Source of the DNA: Conoideocrella luteorostrata
Lineage: Eukaryota > Ascomycota > Sordariomycetes > Hypocreales > Clavicipitaceae
Length of the DNA stretch: 46,542 nt
Assembly (NCBI GenBank): GCA_032433595.1
Contig: JASWJB010000334.1
Location: 1-46,542, forward strand
Reading direction: 5' to 3'
Both the position numbers and the translations under genes were made by a program. Shown one piece after another: positions 9,546-19,846 of the stretch (its first letter is position 1; every line of letters begins with the position of its first letter). The notes beneath the pieces are model-generated. The model ran no database searches, was not told the DNA's origin, and worked only from the letters and a program-made list of their open reading frames with translations.

Positions 9546-10060
9546 GCCTGGTGGTATTCTTGCGTGGGCAGCATCATCATCATCATCAGCAACGGCATCA
9601 TCATCAGCAGCGGCAGCGGCATCATCATCGGCAGCGGTAGCGGTATCATCATTAGTGGCAGAGGCATCGTCATCATTGGTAGCAGCAGCAGCATCGTCAT
9701 TATCGGCTGGGTCTTCCCTCTCGTGAGTACTGAAATTTTCCCCTCTCCCGAGTGCTGACTTTTTTCTCTCCCGAGTGCCGATGTTTCCCCTCTGCCGACC
9801 GCTTCATCATCATTAGCAGCAACCGCATTATCATCACCAGCAGCGACATTTCATGCGTGGGCAGCAACATCCTCAGCGGCGGTGGAGACATCACCAGCAG
9901 CGGCATCATCACCAGCAGCGGCATTTCTTGCGTGGGCAGCAAAATCCTCATCACCAGCAACAGCGGACTTTTCCCCTCCCGCTACTATCGTGACCAGAAT
10001 CCTGACCTGTGGCCATCACCATCAGCAGCAGCAGCATCTGACTTTTGCCCTCTTGACCGC
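9546..10060 (-). repeat. Trinucleotide-rich tract (CATCAT/CAGCAG) of the composite repeat
   Basis: Degenerate runs of catcat, cagcag and cggcagcgg alternate with a spacer resembling ctctcccgagtgctgac and with ttgcgtgggcagca. The same tract appears in the opposite orientation at 23600-25090 and 41735-42235. Confidence 0.85.
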
Positions 10061-10169
10061 TCCTATTGTAACCGTCTTCCGACATTTCAACCGACTCTTG
10101 AAGAGAGGGGGCTGGGACAGATCGACGGAGAAAGTAGCAGTACACAATTCCAAAAGATAACTAGAACAG

Positions 10170-10397
10170 CTAGGTAACACAAATAAACTTCCCTCCCATC
10201 TTTAAGTCGAGATATTCTATCATTTCCTCCCACCATCCGCCGCCGACATACTTCAATATCTCGCACATATTCTCATATTCCACCAAATCATCGGTGGCCA
10301 CGCAAGTTATCGAGAGCTTGCATATACCTCTTACACCGGACACCGGGAGACGGGGGGTCTCGCAGTGCTTCCGAAACGAGGCACTAGGCCGGACCAT
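10170..10397 (-). CDS. Possible small gene or gene fragment, unknown
   Basis: A 75-codon frame from an ATG at 10397 has protein-like composition (GVRGICKLSITCVATDDL, then a Gly/Trp-rich segment and an acidic helix). It lies directly beside the repeat tract, and its C-terminus runs towards the repeat edge, so it may be the remnant of a gene cut by repeat insertion. No homology is recognised. Confidence 0.3.
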   Translation of the reverse strand: MVRPSASFRKHCETPRLPVSGVRGICKLSITCVATDDLVEYENMCEILKYVGGGWWEEMIEYLDLKMGGKFICVT

Positions 10398-10737
10398 TAG
10401 AAACACTTCTCCATGCTCTTAATACTCTCCATTTCCTTATCAACATGACACTCCCGTGCTATCTTGGGCAGGCCCAATGGAAGTTAGCACGTCGACTTAC
10501 TCTTACGCAATACAGCTTTCGATGGTTCCCTTAGTCGGTCCATGCACTAACGTATGAATAACTAGCTATCGGTTTGCAATCGGACCTAAGTAGAAAGTGA
10601 ACCTAACCTGTCAACGGTCCAAGCTGCTGAAAATTTGCTACTACTATCAAACACTACCTAGCTTAGTTCTAAGACATCCAGTGACACATATTTCCACCGG
10701 CAATACTATTCCGACTACAAGGTCATATCGGTAGCGC
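10398..10737. other. Intergenic
   Basis: No gene, repeat or motif recognised. Confidence 0.4.
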
Positions 10738-11474
10738 TCAATGCCACGCATACCATACTCCATCATATAGAGCGATCCACTTGCGGTGTTGCCCAGACCA
10801 CTGTCCACGCTGCCAGGTCGTGCCGTCCCAGTACAGAGCCACCTGGTTCTCCTCATCCATTCGCCAGGTGAGACCCGTAGCGAGCACCGATTCGTCACTA
10901 GTCCCGGCGTCGGGATCAAAGTGAACCACGCCGTACTTTTTCTTGGAGAAAACAATTCTACCGTCTGGATATGCGTGGAATGAGCTCAAATTGCCGCCCT
11001 TTTCGGTGAGAATTACCCCCGAGACGTGGATGGGATCGATGACTTCGCCACGTCGATTCGTCGTCTCATGAGCGTCACCACTACAGAGGGTCAGTCAGTC
11101 AGTCAGTCAGTCAGTCAGTCAGTCAGTCAGTCAGTCAGTCAGTGGAAGTAGCTATCAGCACAAGTATCACTTACTGCACCACGGCCGAAGAAGCCTTTTG
11201 CCCCAAGTTGCCAGGAGCTTTTGGGAGAGCCTCGTTGAATCCATCAATGACCCACGGGTATCTGTTGCCCTTAAACACCCACCTAAGAGCTCGGCTGAAG
11301 CTGGGTCTCATAGTTAAGAAGTCGATTATTTTCACGATTGGGTATTCTGTAGTGGCAAAACAAGACGAAAGAAATACGGCGATAAGGCGTATCCCAGGAG
11401 GCTGAGCGAAGAGAGGGATTTTGGGAATGGGGTGACTACATATATACCTTGTCGTCCCACACAAGCGGTTTCAT
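10738..11474 (-). CDS. Hypothetical protein, 3 exons, with microsatellite-bearing intron
   Basis: Exons 11474-11448, 11401-11175 and 11080-10738 give 198 residues, total 3n. Intron 1 is 46 nt (GTATAT...CTCAG). Intron 2 is 94 nt (GTAAGT...CTGTAG) and contains the (TCAG)13 tract. The start MKPLVWDDK is joined to PPGIRLIAV, so the first 27-nt exon is supported only by splice signals and frame. Residues about 12-25 are hydrophobic. The C-terminal half has FHAYPDGRIVF, GVVHFDPDAG and an aromatic-rich end (ALYWDGTTW, ALYDGVWYAWH). A similar YWDG-W motif occurs in the small frame at 19847-20095. I do not recognise the family and assign no function. Confidence 0.6.
11091..11142. repeat. (TCAG)13 microsatellite inside an intron
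   Basis: Thirteen perfect tetranucleotide units lie in intron 2 of the 10738-11474 gene. Read on the gene strand each unit supplies CTGAC, a fungal lariat branch consensus. Confidence 0.95.
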
Positions 11475-12013
11475 GCGCGCCTTGTTAGCCCTACCCTCCA
11501 CCGCTTCTTCCTGTCAGCGGCGAGCGAGAGCCAATGATGGCAAGAATGTCTGCGCGGCATGGCAGAGGGGGTGACCGAACATTTCGCCCGCAGGTGTCCC
11601 ATCCACAGGAGAGAGCACGATGAGGCGGCTACTGTGTGCCAATCAGCTGCGGTTGTTCAAAGTGCGGGTCGGACGCTAACTATGGAGTGCTGCTATTATT
11701 GGCTTAGGCGGTGGATGCGGACGCGTTGGCCGCTAAAACCCCGCTAGTCAGGATATGGCTGCGGATTAAAAAGCGGCCGAAACCGAGCAGACATTCACTT
11801 TCCGCCATGGGTCAGATTCCAGTACGACAAAACATCCGCCGCCCCGTTTTGAACGCGCGCACAGCGCCGCAAAGGCAATCAATCAATCACTCAATCAATC
11901 AATCCTTCCTCACCCCCCTCGGCATCTTCTAAATCCTTTTATTCCGATCCGACGCATCCACGTTGATCCATCACCGCCAGCTGGGCCAACGCAAGTGGCC
12001 GCACGTCGCTGAG
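11475..12013. other. Divergent intergenic region
   Basis: A divergent promoter region between the unknown gene and the SRPK-like kinase. A short (aatc)n run lies at about 11877-11905 (caatcaatcactcaatcaat). No further gene is seen. Confidence 0.45.
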
Positions 12014-13605
12014 ATGCCTCCTCCGTTGAGCCGCATCTTCGCACGGTCACAGCAGCAGTGTGCGAACTTGAAGCAGGCAATGCCCAAGACCCTTCCGGTT
12101 GATATCCCCATCGAAGAAGAGCGAATTCCAGGTTACAAGAGACAGAACTTCTACCATCCAAATCCTGGAGACACAATAGGCCGTCACTACCTTCTCAAAG
12201 CCAAGGTTGGATGGGGTTCCACGTCGACGGTCTGGCTTGCTCAGAGGGGCCCGTTAGTGTGGTAGCCGTTGATATTTTGGTTCCGTGCTTGATGGCTAAT
12301 GTATAACCTGTTTTAGCACCTGGTTTAAAAGGAAGAAATACTTTGCTATAAAAATCGGCACAAATAACTACTATAACGGCGAGGCAGCCAAGGAACTAGC
12401 TATGTCAAAATACCTAGCATCTGGTAATAGAAATCACTGGGGCCACGATTTACTTGTCACAGCTGTTGATCATTTCACCATTAACACGCCGAACGGGCCG
12501 CATGTTTGTTTGGTATTTGAGCCAATGAGAGACCCGCTATGGCTCTTTAGACAACGCCTACCCACAGGAAAGATAACATCTACTACCCTCCCATTGTTTA
12601 AGCTTTACATCCGCGGCATGCTATATGCTCTTGACTATTTGCACAGAGATCGACACGTCATTCACACCGGTGAGCCAGCCCCAGGTTTTTTTCTTTCTCG
12701 ATAGCTTGAGCTGATGCGAGCAAGACCTCAAGTTGGACAACATTCTCATGACGTTTGAGCACAACTCAGTCATTGAGCAGTTTGTTCAAGCACAAGCACA
12801 AGCATCAGGGCAAATGCCGCGTAAAGTCGTTGGAGATGATGTGATTTATCTTAGCCACAACAACTTTGGCGATATCCAAGAAGAGCACCTCCGCAACGTG
12901 GTACCCAAGATTGCAGACTTTGGGCTGTCCCAGCGCGGAGATAACGATGCGCCGCTCATTCATCCCATACAGCCGAGCCATTGCCACGCACCTGAAGTAT
13001 TACTTGGCACAGGGTGGTCTTACAGCGCTGATATTTGGAATTTCGGCATCATGGCAGGTACACCGGCTCATCTGTGCTATTCTCCAAAAGTCTAACTGCC
13101 GCCGCAGATATGGGATCTCCTTGCCAAGCAAGAGTTATTCGTCGCCCGGGATGACGCGTCCGAGTATAGCGCGGCGCACCACCTTGCCGAGATGATTGCT
13201 TTGATTGGTCCCGTTCCCGATGTCTTGCTACAGCGACAGAGAGACATGCGGCATTGGTGCTGGGAACCGGACATCCCTAATCCGCAGGGTAAAATCTGCA
13301 ATAATGCGGCAGACTATTTTGGCGGCCCATTCTTTGATGATGACGGTGAGTGCAGATACGTCCGTCGCCACCAACAACAGCCAGCCACCCCTGAACTGAC
13401 TCTTTGTGCTGCCAACGTTGCAGGGGTATTTATGCATGACGGCCTGATTCCGCTGCATCGTCAGCTGAGAAAGGAAGTGCCAGACTGTATTGATGCCGAT
13501 GACAGGGATCGCTTTCTCGCATTCTTGAAGCGAATGATATGCTGGCTCCCGGAGGAAAGGGCAACGGCAGAAGATTTGGCAAAAGACCCTTGGCTTCGTT
13601 CTTAG
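12014..13605 (+). CDS. SRPK-like serine/threonine protein kinase, 5 exons
   Basis: Exons 12014-12252, 12317-12669, 12725-13053, 13108-13345 and 13424-13605 encode 446 residues, total 3n with matching phases. The N-terminus has GYKRQNFYHPNPGDTIGRHY and the Gly-rich loop VGWGSTSTVWLA, as in SR-protein kinases. The lysine strand is FAIKIGTN. The catalytic loop is HTDLKLDNIL, formed across intron 2, with ADFGLSQ and HAPEVLLGTGW downstream and SADIWNFGIM in subdomain IX. Intron 3 (13054-13107) must use a GC donor (ATG|GCAGGT) to keep IM-IWDLL in frame; a GT donor 4 nt later breaks it. The C-lobe ends in ATAEDLAKDPWL. SRPKs phosphorylate RS-repeat splicing factors; shortened fungal paralogs like this are of unknown role. 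No large spacer insert is present between the lobes. Confidence 0.85.
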
Positions 13606-13963
13606 GCAAGAAAGTAAGGCAATAAAGGGCTATACAGGCACTAGCTAAATGGTGCCCAGCTCTCTCCTTTGGGGCCCTCTCAAATACATACATTCATCAC
13701 CTTTCGTTGCGTTTCATATACAATAAAGAGCTCTCTGTATTGGGGATTATGTAAAAATACGTAGTGGATGCTACGCCTTGCCTTGACCATTTAGCTTGAA
13801 AAAAAAGACTCTAGAAGTAACACGCCCATTATCTAGAAATAGAACGTACCTTGTCTGATAATAGAGGAGCATGTACAATATACCTGCACTCAAACCCCTT
13901 GTGTACTCCAGCAACCATATCCTGCTTTCTGTCCCGTTGATTGCAGCGACGTAGTCTAGTTCT
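13606..13963. other. Intergenic
   Basis: A 3' flank of the kinase gene, AT-rich. No gene is seen; antisense frames over the neighbouring fragment are shadows. Confidence 0.45.
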
Positions 13964-14083
13964 TGAGGAAACGGGTCGCACATCAACTTGGGCAAGACGG
14001 ATTTCCAGAAGTTACGGATATGTGGAAGAAATAGTTCAAGCAGCGTCTTGCTTCACGGGGATGGTAAAGGACAAAGAGTAAAA
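13964..14083 (+). pseudogene. 3' fragment of a phosphotransferase gene, copy of 21384-21500
   Basis: About 120 bp match the last codons and 3' flank of the intact gene at 20545-21483 (gaggaaacgggtcgcacatc onward to the stop). In the coding phase of the parent, a TGG codon has become TAG (KKWFKQ to KK-stop-FKQ), and the parental stop TAG has become TGG. Nothing upstream of the fragment matches the parent, so only the tail was copied or survives. Confidence 0.8.
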
Positions 14084-14229
14084 CATTCCAACGTTTCAAT
14101 AAGCTCGTCGGATTGACAGAGAGAAAGAGTGTGTATATACATGTGTACCTTAGGGATCTGTGTTTGTATAGAGGCCGCCTGTAATCTCGCTATCCCATTT
14201 GTAGCTGTGACATGGTGATAACGCCTTGG

Positions 14230-14443
14230 TAGTAATTACTTATGTATACCTCAGTAAACTTGGTGGCAAGTAACTCTGTCCAAGACTACGCCCTGCCCAC
14301 TGCCCACTGTCCCAACCCGCCGTATATACACTTGGACAAGCGTTCCCTTGCTTGGCTTTCTTTGCTACATGTCCTGCTGTGAAGCAACCAGATGACACGA
14401 AACGCTCCAGGCCCTGCCCAACTGCCACGGCCACATGCCCCAA
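14230..14443 (+). repeat. Composite-repeat edge sequences
   Basis: Positions about 14230-14310 (cagtaaacttggtggcaagt, then gccctgcccactgccca) match 39065-39135 and, inverted, 35575-35640. Positions 14308-14384 are the inverted partner of 4156-4230. These are pieces of the same repeat family that carries module X. Confidence 0.7.
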
Positions 14444-14631
14444 CCGGGAATGGCGCGTGTGGCATTCAGCGTTTGTCGCGGCCCAGCATGTCAGCTCGGT
14501 GATTTCGTCCCTGGGCCAGCTGAGCCAGCCGAGGACTCCTCCTCGTCGGAGCGTCGTGGTTTGGACTCCGCGGTGCAGCTCGTTTTTTATTCGTCGCTAG
14601 GGGGTTCTTCATAGAGTTGGTGCTTGTTCGC
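14444..14631 (+). repeat. Dispersed repeat, direct copy of 4374-4568
   Basis: High-identity second copy; homology ends after gttcgc at 14631. It abuts and supplies the last codons of the truncated gene at 14609-15266, so it probably inserted there. Confidence 0.8.
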
Positions 14632-15266
14632 TTACTTTTGGAATTTGCAGTGTCGTCCTCCTCCTCCGACCTTTTCCGTTTCGCTCGGTTCTGCTGGGGG
14701 GAATCGCTTCAGGCGTTACATGTATCGTTGGCAGATCCGACGAGCCATCAAGATATTCGTCTTCTGCCGCTTTGTTTGCCCGCAAGACATGCTCATCTAT
14801 CGGGGTCAGCATGATTCGACGCATGTTTAAAGTCAAACTCACTTTGTGACTGCAGTAAGCCTTGCTGATTAGGACCCAGAAGCGACCCCAAGAATGTAAC
14901 AAGAGAATCCAGGCTTGCATTTCGAAGGGTCCGGAAGTAGCAGACTTTCTGGATGTCGCTCATCTTATAATGCCCGCTGACTTGCATCAGACCAAGCACA
15001 TCCACAGCCTTCTTAAGCTCTCGTAAACGGAAGTCGCGCACCTGCTGGAGCCGGTCATAAAAGTCCGACTTGCTTGATGCTTTATGCGCCGCCTTGCTCA
15101 CATCCTTGTGGAAGGCATCAGGGTCCTGTATAAAAAAGGGACCGTGTTGAAACGGGCATGGAGGTCGCCGAACAGGTCTGTCTCCTCGACCTCAACGTTC
15201 CAGAAAGGGCCATTGGTATTTTGGTTGCGTTTTGAAGTTGACGTTGGGAGGTTTGCGCCACGGCAT
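14609..15266 (-). pseudogene. Truncated, frameshifted hypothetical fungal gene
   Basis: The coding sequence starts at ATG 15266 with a short Ser/Thr/Lys-rich segment, then reads GPFWNVEVEETDLFGDLHARF. At the A6 run 15132-15137 (T6 on the gene strand) the frame slips; one more T would join it to FFIQDPDAFHKDVSKAAHKA and the following helical region. An intron at 14797-14842 (46 nt, GTGAGT...GCTGAC...ATAG) joins SQ to EHVLRANKAAEDEYLDG. The frame then runs into the dispersed repeat 14444-14631, which provides the last residues and the stop. The 5' end also lacks a clear promoter. I recall related uncharacterised ascomycete proteins by style but assign no function. Confidence 0.6.
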
Positions 15267-16060
15267 TGCCGGAATGTTCAGAGCAACTTGTCTTCTGGCT
15301 AGACTTGTTGCCGATCATTGAGTTGCGGCGCCAGCACCGATTGAGGTGGTGAAGAAGGGTAGTAGTTAGTTAGGGAAGTAGGGAAGAACAGACACACTGG
15401 GGAGTTTATCCGCCCGGAGGGAACATCCTTTAGAGCCTGTTACAATGAAATGGAAGATTGATGATCAATGATGATGATGAAGTTATGAAGAAACTAATCT
15501 AGGTCTACAGAACAAACAGAATAAGAAGGCCTTGTGGGCCTGTGTGTGAGGCTGCCCTAAAGAGTGTGAATCACTTCAACACATCCTGTAAGGCTGCCCT
15601 AATCAGTGTGAATCACCTCAACAGAGCCGACACACTAAGCTCTAGAGTAGTGCCGGGGTGCCCGGCCATTGGCCCCCCAGCACTTTCCGGACCCACCGCC
15701 CAGCCCTCCCCGTACTCCGTACTCCGTAGAAGCACCCCATCTCAAGCTCTTAGTGAACTTGGGGTGTTTATTGTCAATATAATCCCAACTCGTTTGAACC
15801 GTTACAATAATTCTATTACACAAAGTAGGTGGAAAGCGCACTACAAAATGTTGTATGTTCTCTCTACAGAGCCCAGGTGTGGCCGCTGCGGTGAGCACCA
15901 CGCACCTTTAAGTGGGACGCGGCACGACCCTCCCGTCCCAAGACCGTATCGTATCCATACCACCCCGCTCTGAATCTTCCACCATCATCATTGCCTTGCC
16001 ACTTGCTGCTCCTTCCCCAGACGCTGACCATCCTCCTTCTGAATACCCCAGTCTGGCGCT
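15267..16060. other. Intergenic, with a 42-bp tandem duplication
   Basis: No gene is recognised in about 0.8 kb. Two diverged 42-bp units (aggctgccctaa...gtgtgaatcac) lie at 15549-15590 and 15591-15626. Pyrimidine-rich sequence at 15965-16045 is the likely promoter/leader of the next gene. Confidence 0.5.
15549..15626 (+). repeat. 42-bp tandem duplication
   Basis: Two imperfect direct copies with a 42-bp period share aggctgccctaa and gtgtgaatcac. Confidence 0.7.
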
Positions 16061-17003
16061 ATGATTACATCACAAGCCCAGTCCTACAGCGCCGAACTGG
16101 GCCGCGCGGCGGCCAGCCCTAGCGGCCCTTTCCGCGAAAAGCGGGCTAGTGCGCTTCCTCCCCCCGATAAAATCAGGGCGCTTAACCGCGAGTCGGGCCA
16201 CATACGTGCAGACAGCTTTGACTGCCCACCCCCAGTACGGATACCGGAGCTCGGGCTGCTTGTCAAGTACGGGTCCCATGTGACGGTTCACGAGGCGAAG
16301 ACTCAAATGATAATTCGCGAGAAGTTGCTTGGCCGTGTTCCTATCCCCGAAGTTTTCGGCTGGATTGTGGACGGACGACAAGTCTTTATTTATATGCAGC
16401 TAATTCAGGGCGAAACGTTGGAAGAGCGATGGCATAATCTCGACGGGGCAGAAAGGCGCTCTATCTGCAGCCAGCTAGGGACCATGGTCGCTGCTTGGAG
16501 AAGCTTGACTCCTCCAGACGATCTTGGATGCTACATAGGTGAGCAGTACAGACCGCACGTGGAAAGTCCTTTACTAAACTAGTGAAATAGGTAGTCTATG
16601 CGGACAACCGCTAAACGACATCTTTCTTCAGCATCGCCCGGAGCTTGTTGGTCCGTTCGAAGGGCCAGACGCGGTCGAGCAGTTTCAAAACGCCTGTGGC
16701 ATTGACATTCCCCAGCGTTCAGCCATAGTCTTTACTCACGCAGACCTTGTGGCCCCGAATATTATGCTCTCCACGGGACCGGACCCGACCGTCGTTGCTG
16801 TTATCGATTGGGCCCAGGCCGGATGGTACCCCAGCTATTGGGAATTTTGCAAAGCGCGACGAGTAGAGCTGGCTGCGCAGTACTTTAACGGCGATATACA
16901 AGATGAATGGCGCGCTAAATACCTTCCTTTGGTCCTGGATGCGGTGGATGACGAGACGTGCTATCATCCCTGGCTGTATTTTGTATTGTCTAAAGGAATT
17001 TGA
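16061..17003 (+). CDS. Aminoglycoside-phosphotransferase-like kinase (APH family), 2 exons
   Basis: Exons 16061-16538 and 16591-17003 encode 296 residues, with a 52-nt GT-AG intron joining CYI to GSLCGQPLNDIF. The N-lobe has GLLVKYGSHVTVHEAKTQ and the IPIPEVFGW-type hinge (VPIPEVFGWIVDG). The catalytic loop is FTHADLVAPNIML, and the metal-binding segment is VIDWAQAGWYPSYWEFCK. These motifs define the common fungal APH subfamily (PF01636-like). The closest relative in the window by motif is the gene at 18669-19665 (WEQAGWYPEYWEYCK). The substrate is unknown. The gene looks complete. Confidence 0.9.
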
Positions 17004-17355
17004 ATGGAATTTGAGTTTCTACATGTTGGAATTGATAGGAGAGGTTCAAATTTGTTTGCATTCATGGGATGAGCTGTGTTACTGAGATGATGGATGCCGA
17101 ATCCCTCGTCTGACGGTCCCGTCCAAATCCCCCTATAAATACCCCAACAATCTAAGACACTTCCGTCCTGAATTCTTGCCTTAGGCCCAGAGGCCACGTA
17201 ACCATTCTCGCACAGCCCGTGTATCCACACATCCGGTCCACACACACACCCGTGTAATCCAACACTACAGCGGCATTCCTCTTTCTCTTCTTCTCTTAGA
17301 TAACCCAGATCAGATGAATTGAACTGTTTTGCTTCATTCTCAGGACAAATCCGTG
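17004..17355. other. Convergent intergenic region with repeat remnant
   Basis: A 3'-3' gap containing the remnant at 17272-17345. No gene is seen. Confidence 0.5.
17272..17345 (+). repeat. Remnant of the composite repeat edge
   Basis: The sequence ggcattcctctttctcttct and then tagataacccagatcagatg, followed by aattgaactgttttgc, matches 35270-35335 and 38988-39020. It is a solo fragment of the repeat family. Confidence 0.75.
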
Positions 17356-18294
17356 CTACCCCGTTTTTATAAAAACCATGGGCCATAGGTCTACATTGCC
17401 CTCCTTCAGATCTTCCAAAACCCGCTCCCAGTCTGACAATGGTCGTGGGATACTCGCTTCCGCAAATGTAGGGTGTCTGATCAGATCCGGCCAATAGGCA
17501 ACAATGTAAGGGTCGTCATGTTTGGGGTCGAGCTTGTTCAGGGGATCTTCCAGGATGTATTGGTTACTGTGTTTCGAGGCACACCATCGCAAGTCCTCTG
17601 CCCCGGATCTACAAGCGACGGCTATGAAGAGCGTTTTCATTGCCGAGAAAACTTGTACCCATGGTTCCATGAATTGAAAGTCGTGCTCTTGTATAGCAAG
17701 ATTGACGACTTGATCGTGGAAACCCGGCAATGAGTGGCTCGCAGCATCCTGCCAGAGCTCATATCCTTCCACATCATCCAGATCGTCCAAATCCTTGACA
17801 AAAAGGCTCTTGGTAACTTCGCTTAGCAATATAACATCTCGAGCTTTATTGAAGCGAATAATGGCAATTTTATCGTGTTCATGTCTACGTGAATAAATGC
17901 CAAGAGAATGCGGTACAGCGTGAAGTGCCCATGCCCTTGACTCTTGATGGACCGCAAGCACATTCCGGATCTCGCGCGTATTGTATGCCAGTTCAGGGCC
18001 CCGGTATATACCAGTAAACATCCGCCCAGTAGGGTACCTTTGCAGCGAGTCATGGAAGTGCCCCAGTGACATGCGGAAGTCAAGCACTCGTGGTTGTCCC
18101 GTTAGATCTGGGCAGTATTGCTGCCAGACACATAGTCGCAGCTCGGGAGGCAGGCGTCCAAATGGAAACTGCCGCGACTTGTCCATACTAGCGTCTATAA
18201 CAGCAACAGCCTTTGAGTGTACATGTCGAATTTGATCCAACCCGTTGGCAGCTGCATGTTGACATGATGCACTGTGGGCATCATTCCAAAACAT
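17356..18294 (-). CDS. 2EXR-domain protein
   Basis: A single exon of 312 residues starts at ATG 18294; the frame upstream opens only with GTG, just after a stop. The N-terminal region contains FPFGRLPPELRLCVWQQYCP, the 2EXR (F-box-like) signature of a large ascomycete-specific family, followed by RVLDFRM and AVHQESRAWAL, which are also typical. The C-terminal 150 residues have the usual weakly conserved pattern ending in DLWPMVFIKTG. No signal peptide or membrane segment is seen. The family has no established biochemical function; it is expanded in Hypocreales and Leotiomycetes and varies between strains. The gene looks intact. Confidence 0.85.
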   Translation of the reverse strand: MFWNDAHSASCQHAAANGLDQIRHVHSKAVAVIDASMDKSRQFPFGRLPPELRLCVWQQYCPDLTGQPRVLDFRMSLGHFHDSLQRYPTGRMFTGIYRGPELAYNTREIRNVLAVHQESRAWALHAVPHSLGIYSRRHEHDKIAIIRFNKARDVILLSEVTKSLFVKDLDDLDDVEGYELWQDAASHSLPGFHDQVVNLAIQEHDFQFMEPWVQVFSAMKTLFIAVACRSGAEDLRWCASKHSNQYILEDPLNKLDPKHDDPYIVAYWPDLIRHPTFAEASIPRPLSDWERVLEDLKEGNVDLWPMVFIKTG

Positions 18295-18668
18295 CTTGAG
18301 AAGCGGGAGAGGCAGATTGATTTCCACACAGCAGGTTCAGCGAGAATCAGATGATATAAAGTGTCGTGATTAATTGCCTACAGAGAGCATCAAAGGCACA
18401 CTTTGAATCCCGCGGACTGGTGGAAAGTTGACAAAGTTTGCCTCTAGCCCACGAAATTGGAGGACACGCGACAGGTCACGTGCGGGTACCCTATGGCACG
18501 GTTGTGGAACTACAGTGGGGCATCGCCGCCTAAACTTAAGCAAGCCAGCGCTTATCACGGGGGACCCCCATTATTCCAGTGTAAATGTGGCCGCCATGGC
18601 GACGGACCGGACGCGATCTTTGCGCAAATTTTACCTAATAAGCAGACGTAGTACATGTACAGAAAAAT
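18295..18668. other. Intergenic
   Basis: Promoter side of the 2EXR gene and the 3' flank of the next phosphotransferase. No gene or repeat recognised. Confidence 0.45.
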
Positions 18669-19665
18669 TCATGGACATCGCCAAGAAGAATACTCTGCAA
18701 ATACTTCCCACTCCTGTCCAAACGGATTTATAACCGTATCAGCCCACCCATCATTACGCCATTCATGTGAGTATTCCACGCCGTAGAGTAATTTGCAGTA
18801 CTCCCAGTACTCAGGATACCAACCCGCCTGCTCCCAATCCACAACACCCACGATTCCCCAAGAGCCGAGAACATCTGAGATGATTATGTTCCCAAGGGTA
18901 AGATCTCCATGAGTGAAATAAATCTCACCCTCGTCAGGCAGATATTCTCGGAGAGGGCCAGTGATGATGACGCCTGCCTCGGGTTTCTGTCGAGTGGCAG
19001 CGGCGAGTAACCAGTCATTGAATGATGCGATTGTTGAAAATGGTCCCTTTTCATAGTCAAGCTTAAAGAATCTATCTTGAACAGTTCTTCCATTAACAGA
19101 TCCTGGTGTTGGTGTTAGTTAGGTTCATAGCATTGACAGAGCGATTAGAGCCAAAAAAAAAAAAAAAAATACCAATAAAAGGATGTGAAGGAATTTGCTT
19201 CAGTCTTCTCAGTGATTGATTAATACAACTCAAGTCATCGCAAATACGTGCTTTATCTTTGTCGTCAAGTAGTGGCCATGCTTCCCGCAAGGTTAATCCA
19301 GCAATAAGACTCACGTAAATAAAGTTTTGATCCCCATAGCGTTTCCAACCGAAAACCTCTGGTACAGGTACTTCACCATGGACAAAAACCTGCCTCAGAG
19401 CTCTCATTGTCTGCGCCTCCTCAATTCTCAGATAGCAGGCATCACCGAATTTAACGGCGAGGCTCAGGTAAGCATACTTGACGACGCTGGCTCCTTGATG
19501 CGCGTATTGTTGGAGAATCGAGGCAGGTGAGGGCAATTGAGGTAACTGGGAAGAGGAGCTGTTGGATCGGAAAAAAGAAGTGTCGTAAAAATTCATCTCC
19601 ATATTTGAAGCATCAGGTAAAGAAGCGACGTCAATACGCAACGGAGTATTCCTTTTTATCGCCAT
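18669..19665 (-). CDS. Aminoglycoside-phosphotransferase-like kinase (APH family), 2 exons
   Basis: Exons 19665-19173 and 19102-18669 give 308 residues, total 3n. The 70-nt intron (19103-19172) begins GTA followed by a run of about 17 T and joins HPFIG to SVNGRTVQDRF. The N-lobe has LAVKFGDACYLRIEEAQTM, and the hinge is VPVPEVFGWKRYG. The catalytic loop is FTHGDLTLGNIII, and the metal-binding segment is VVDWEQAGWYPEYWEYCK. This is the same subfamily as 16061-17003, but the two are well diverged. ATG 19665 was chosen as the first Met of a frame that is protein-like from there on. The substrate is unknown. Confidence 0.88.
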
Positions 19666-19846
19666 GGTTGCGCCTTGACGAGAAATTGTTGTGGGAAAGG
19701 ACACACAAAGGTGGAGAGGAAGGATGCGAATGTTGGGCGATCGATGCTCGCCCCCACCACCCACACTAACGTCCTCCAAACGAGTGAGATGGGGAAAATT
19801 GCTGACAACACTACAGGTCAACACAAAACGATGCCAAGAGTGGACC

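Noticed and set aside
13771..13995. Minus-strand ORF with a hydrophobic stretch
   Set aside because: It overlaps the antisense of the phosphotransferase fragment and has no own signals.
15542..15973. 143-codon plus-strand ORF
   Set aside because: Spans a 42-bp tandem duplication and low-complexity DNA with no ATG context, domain or intron signals.
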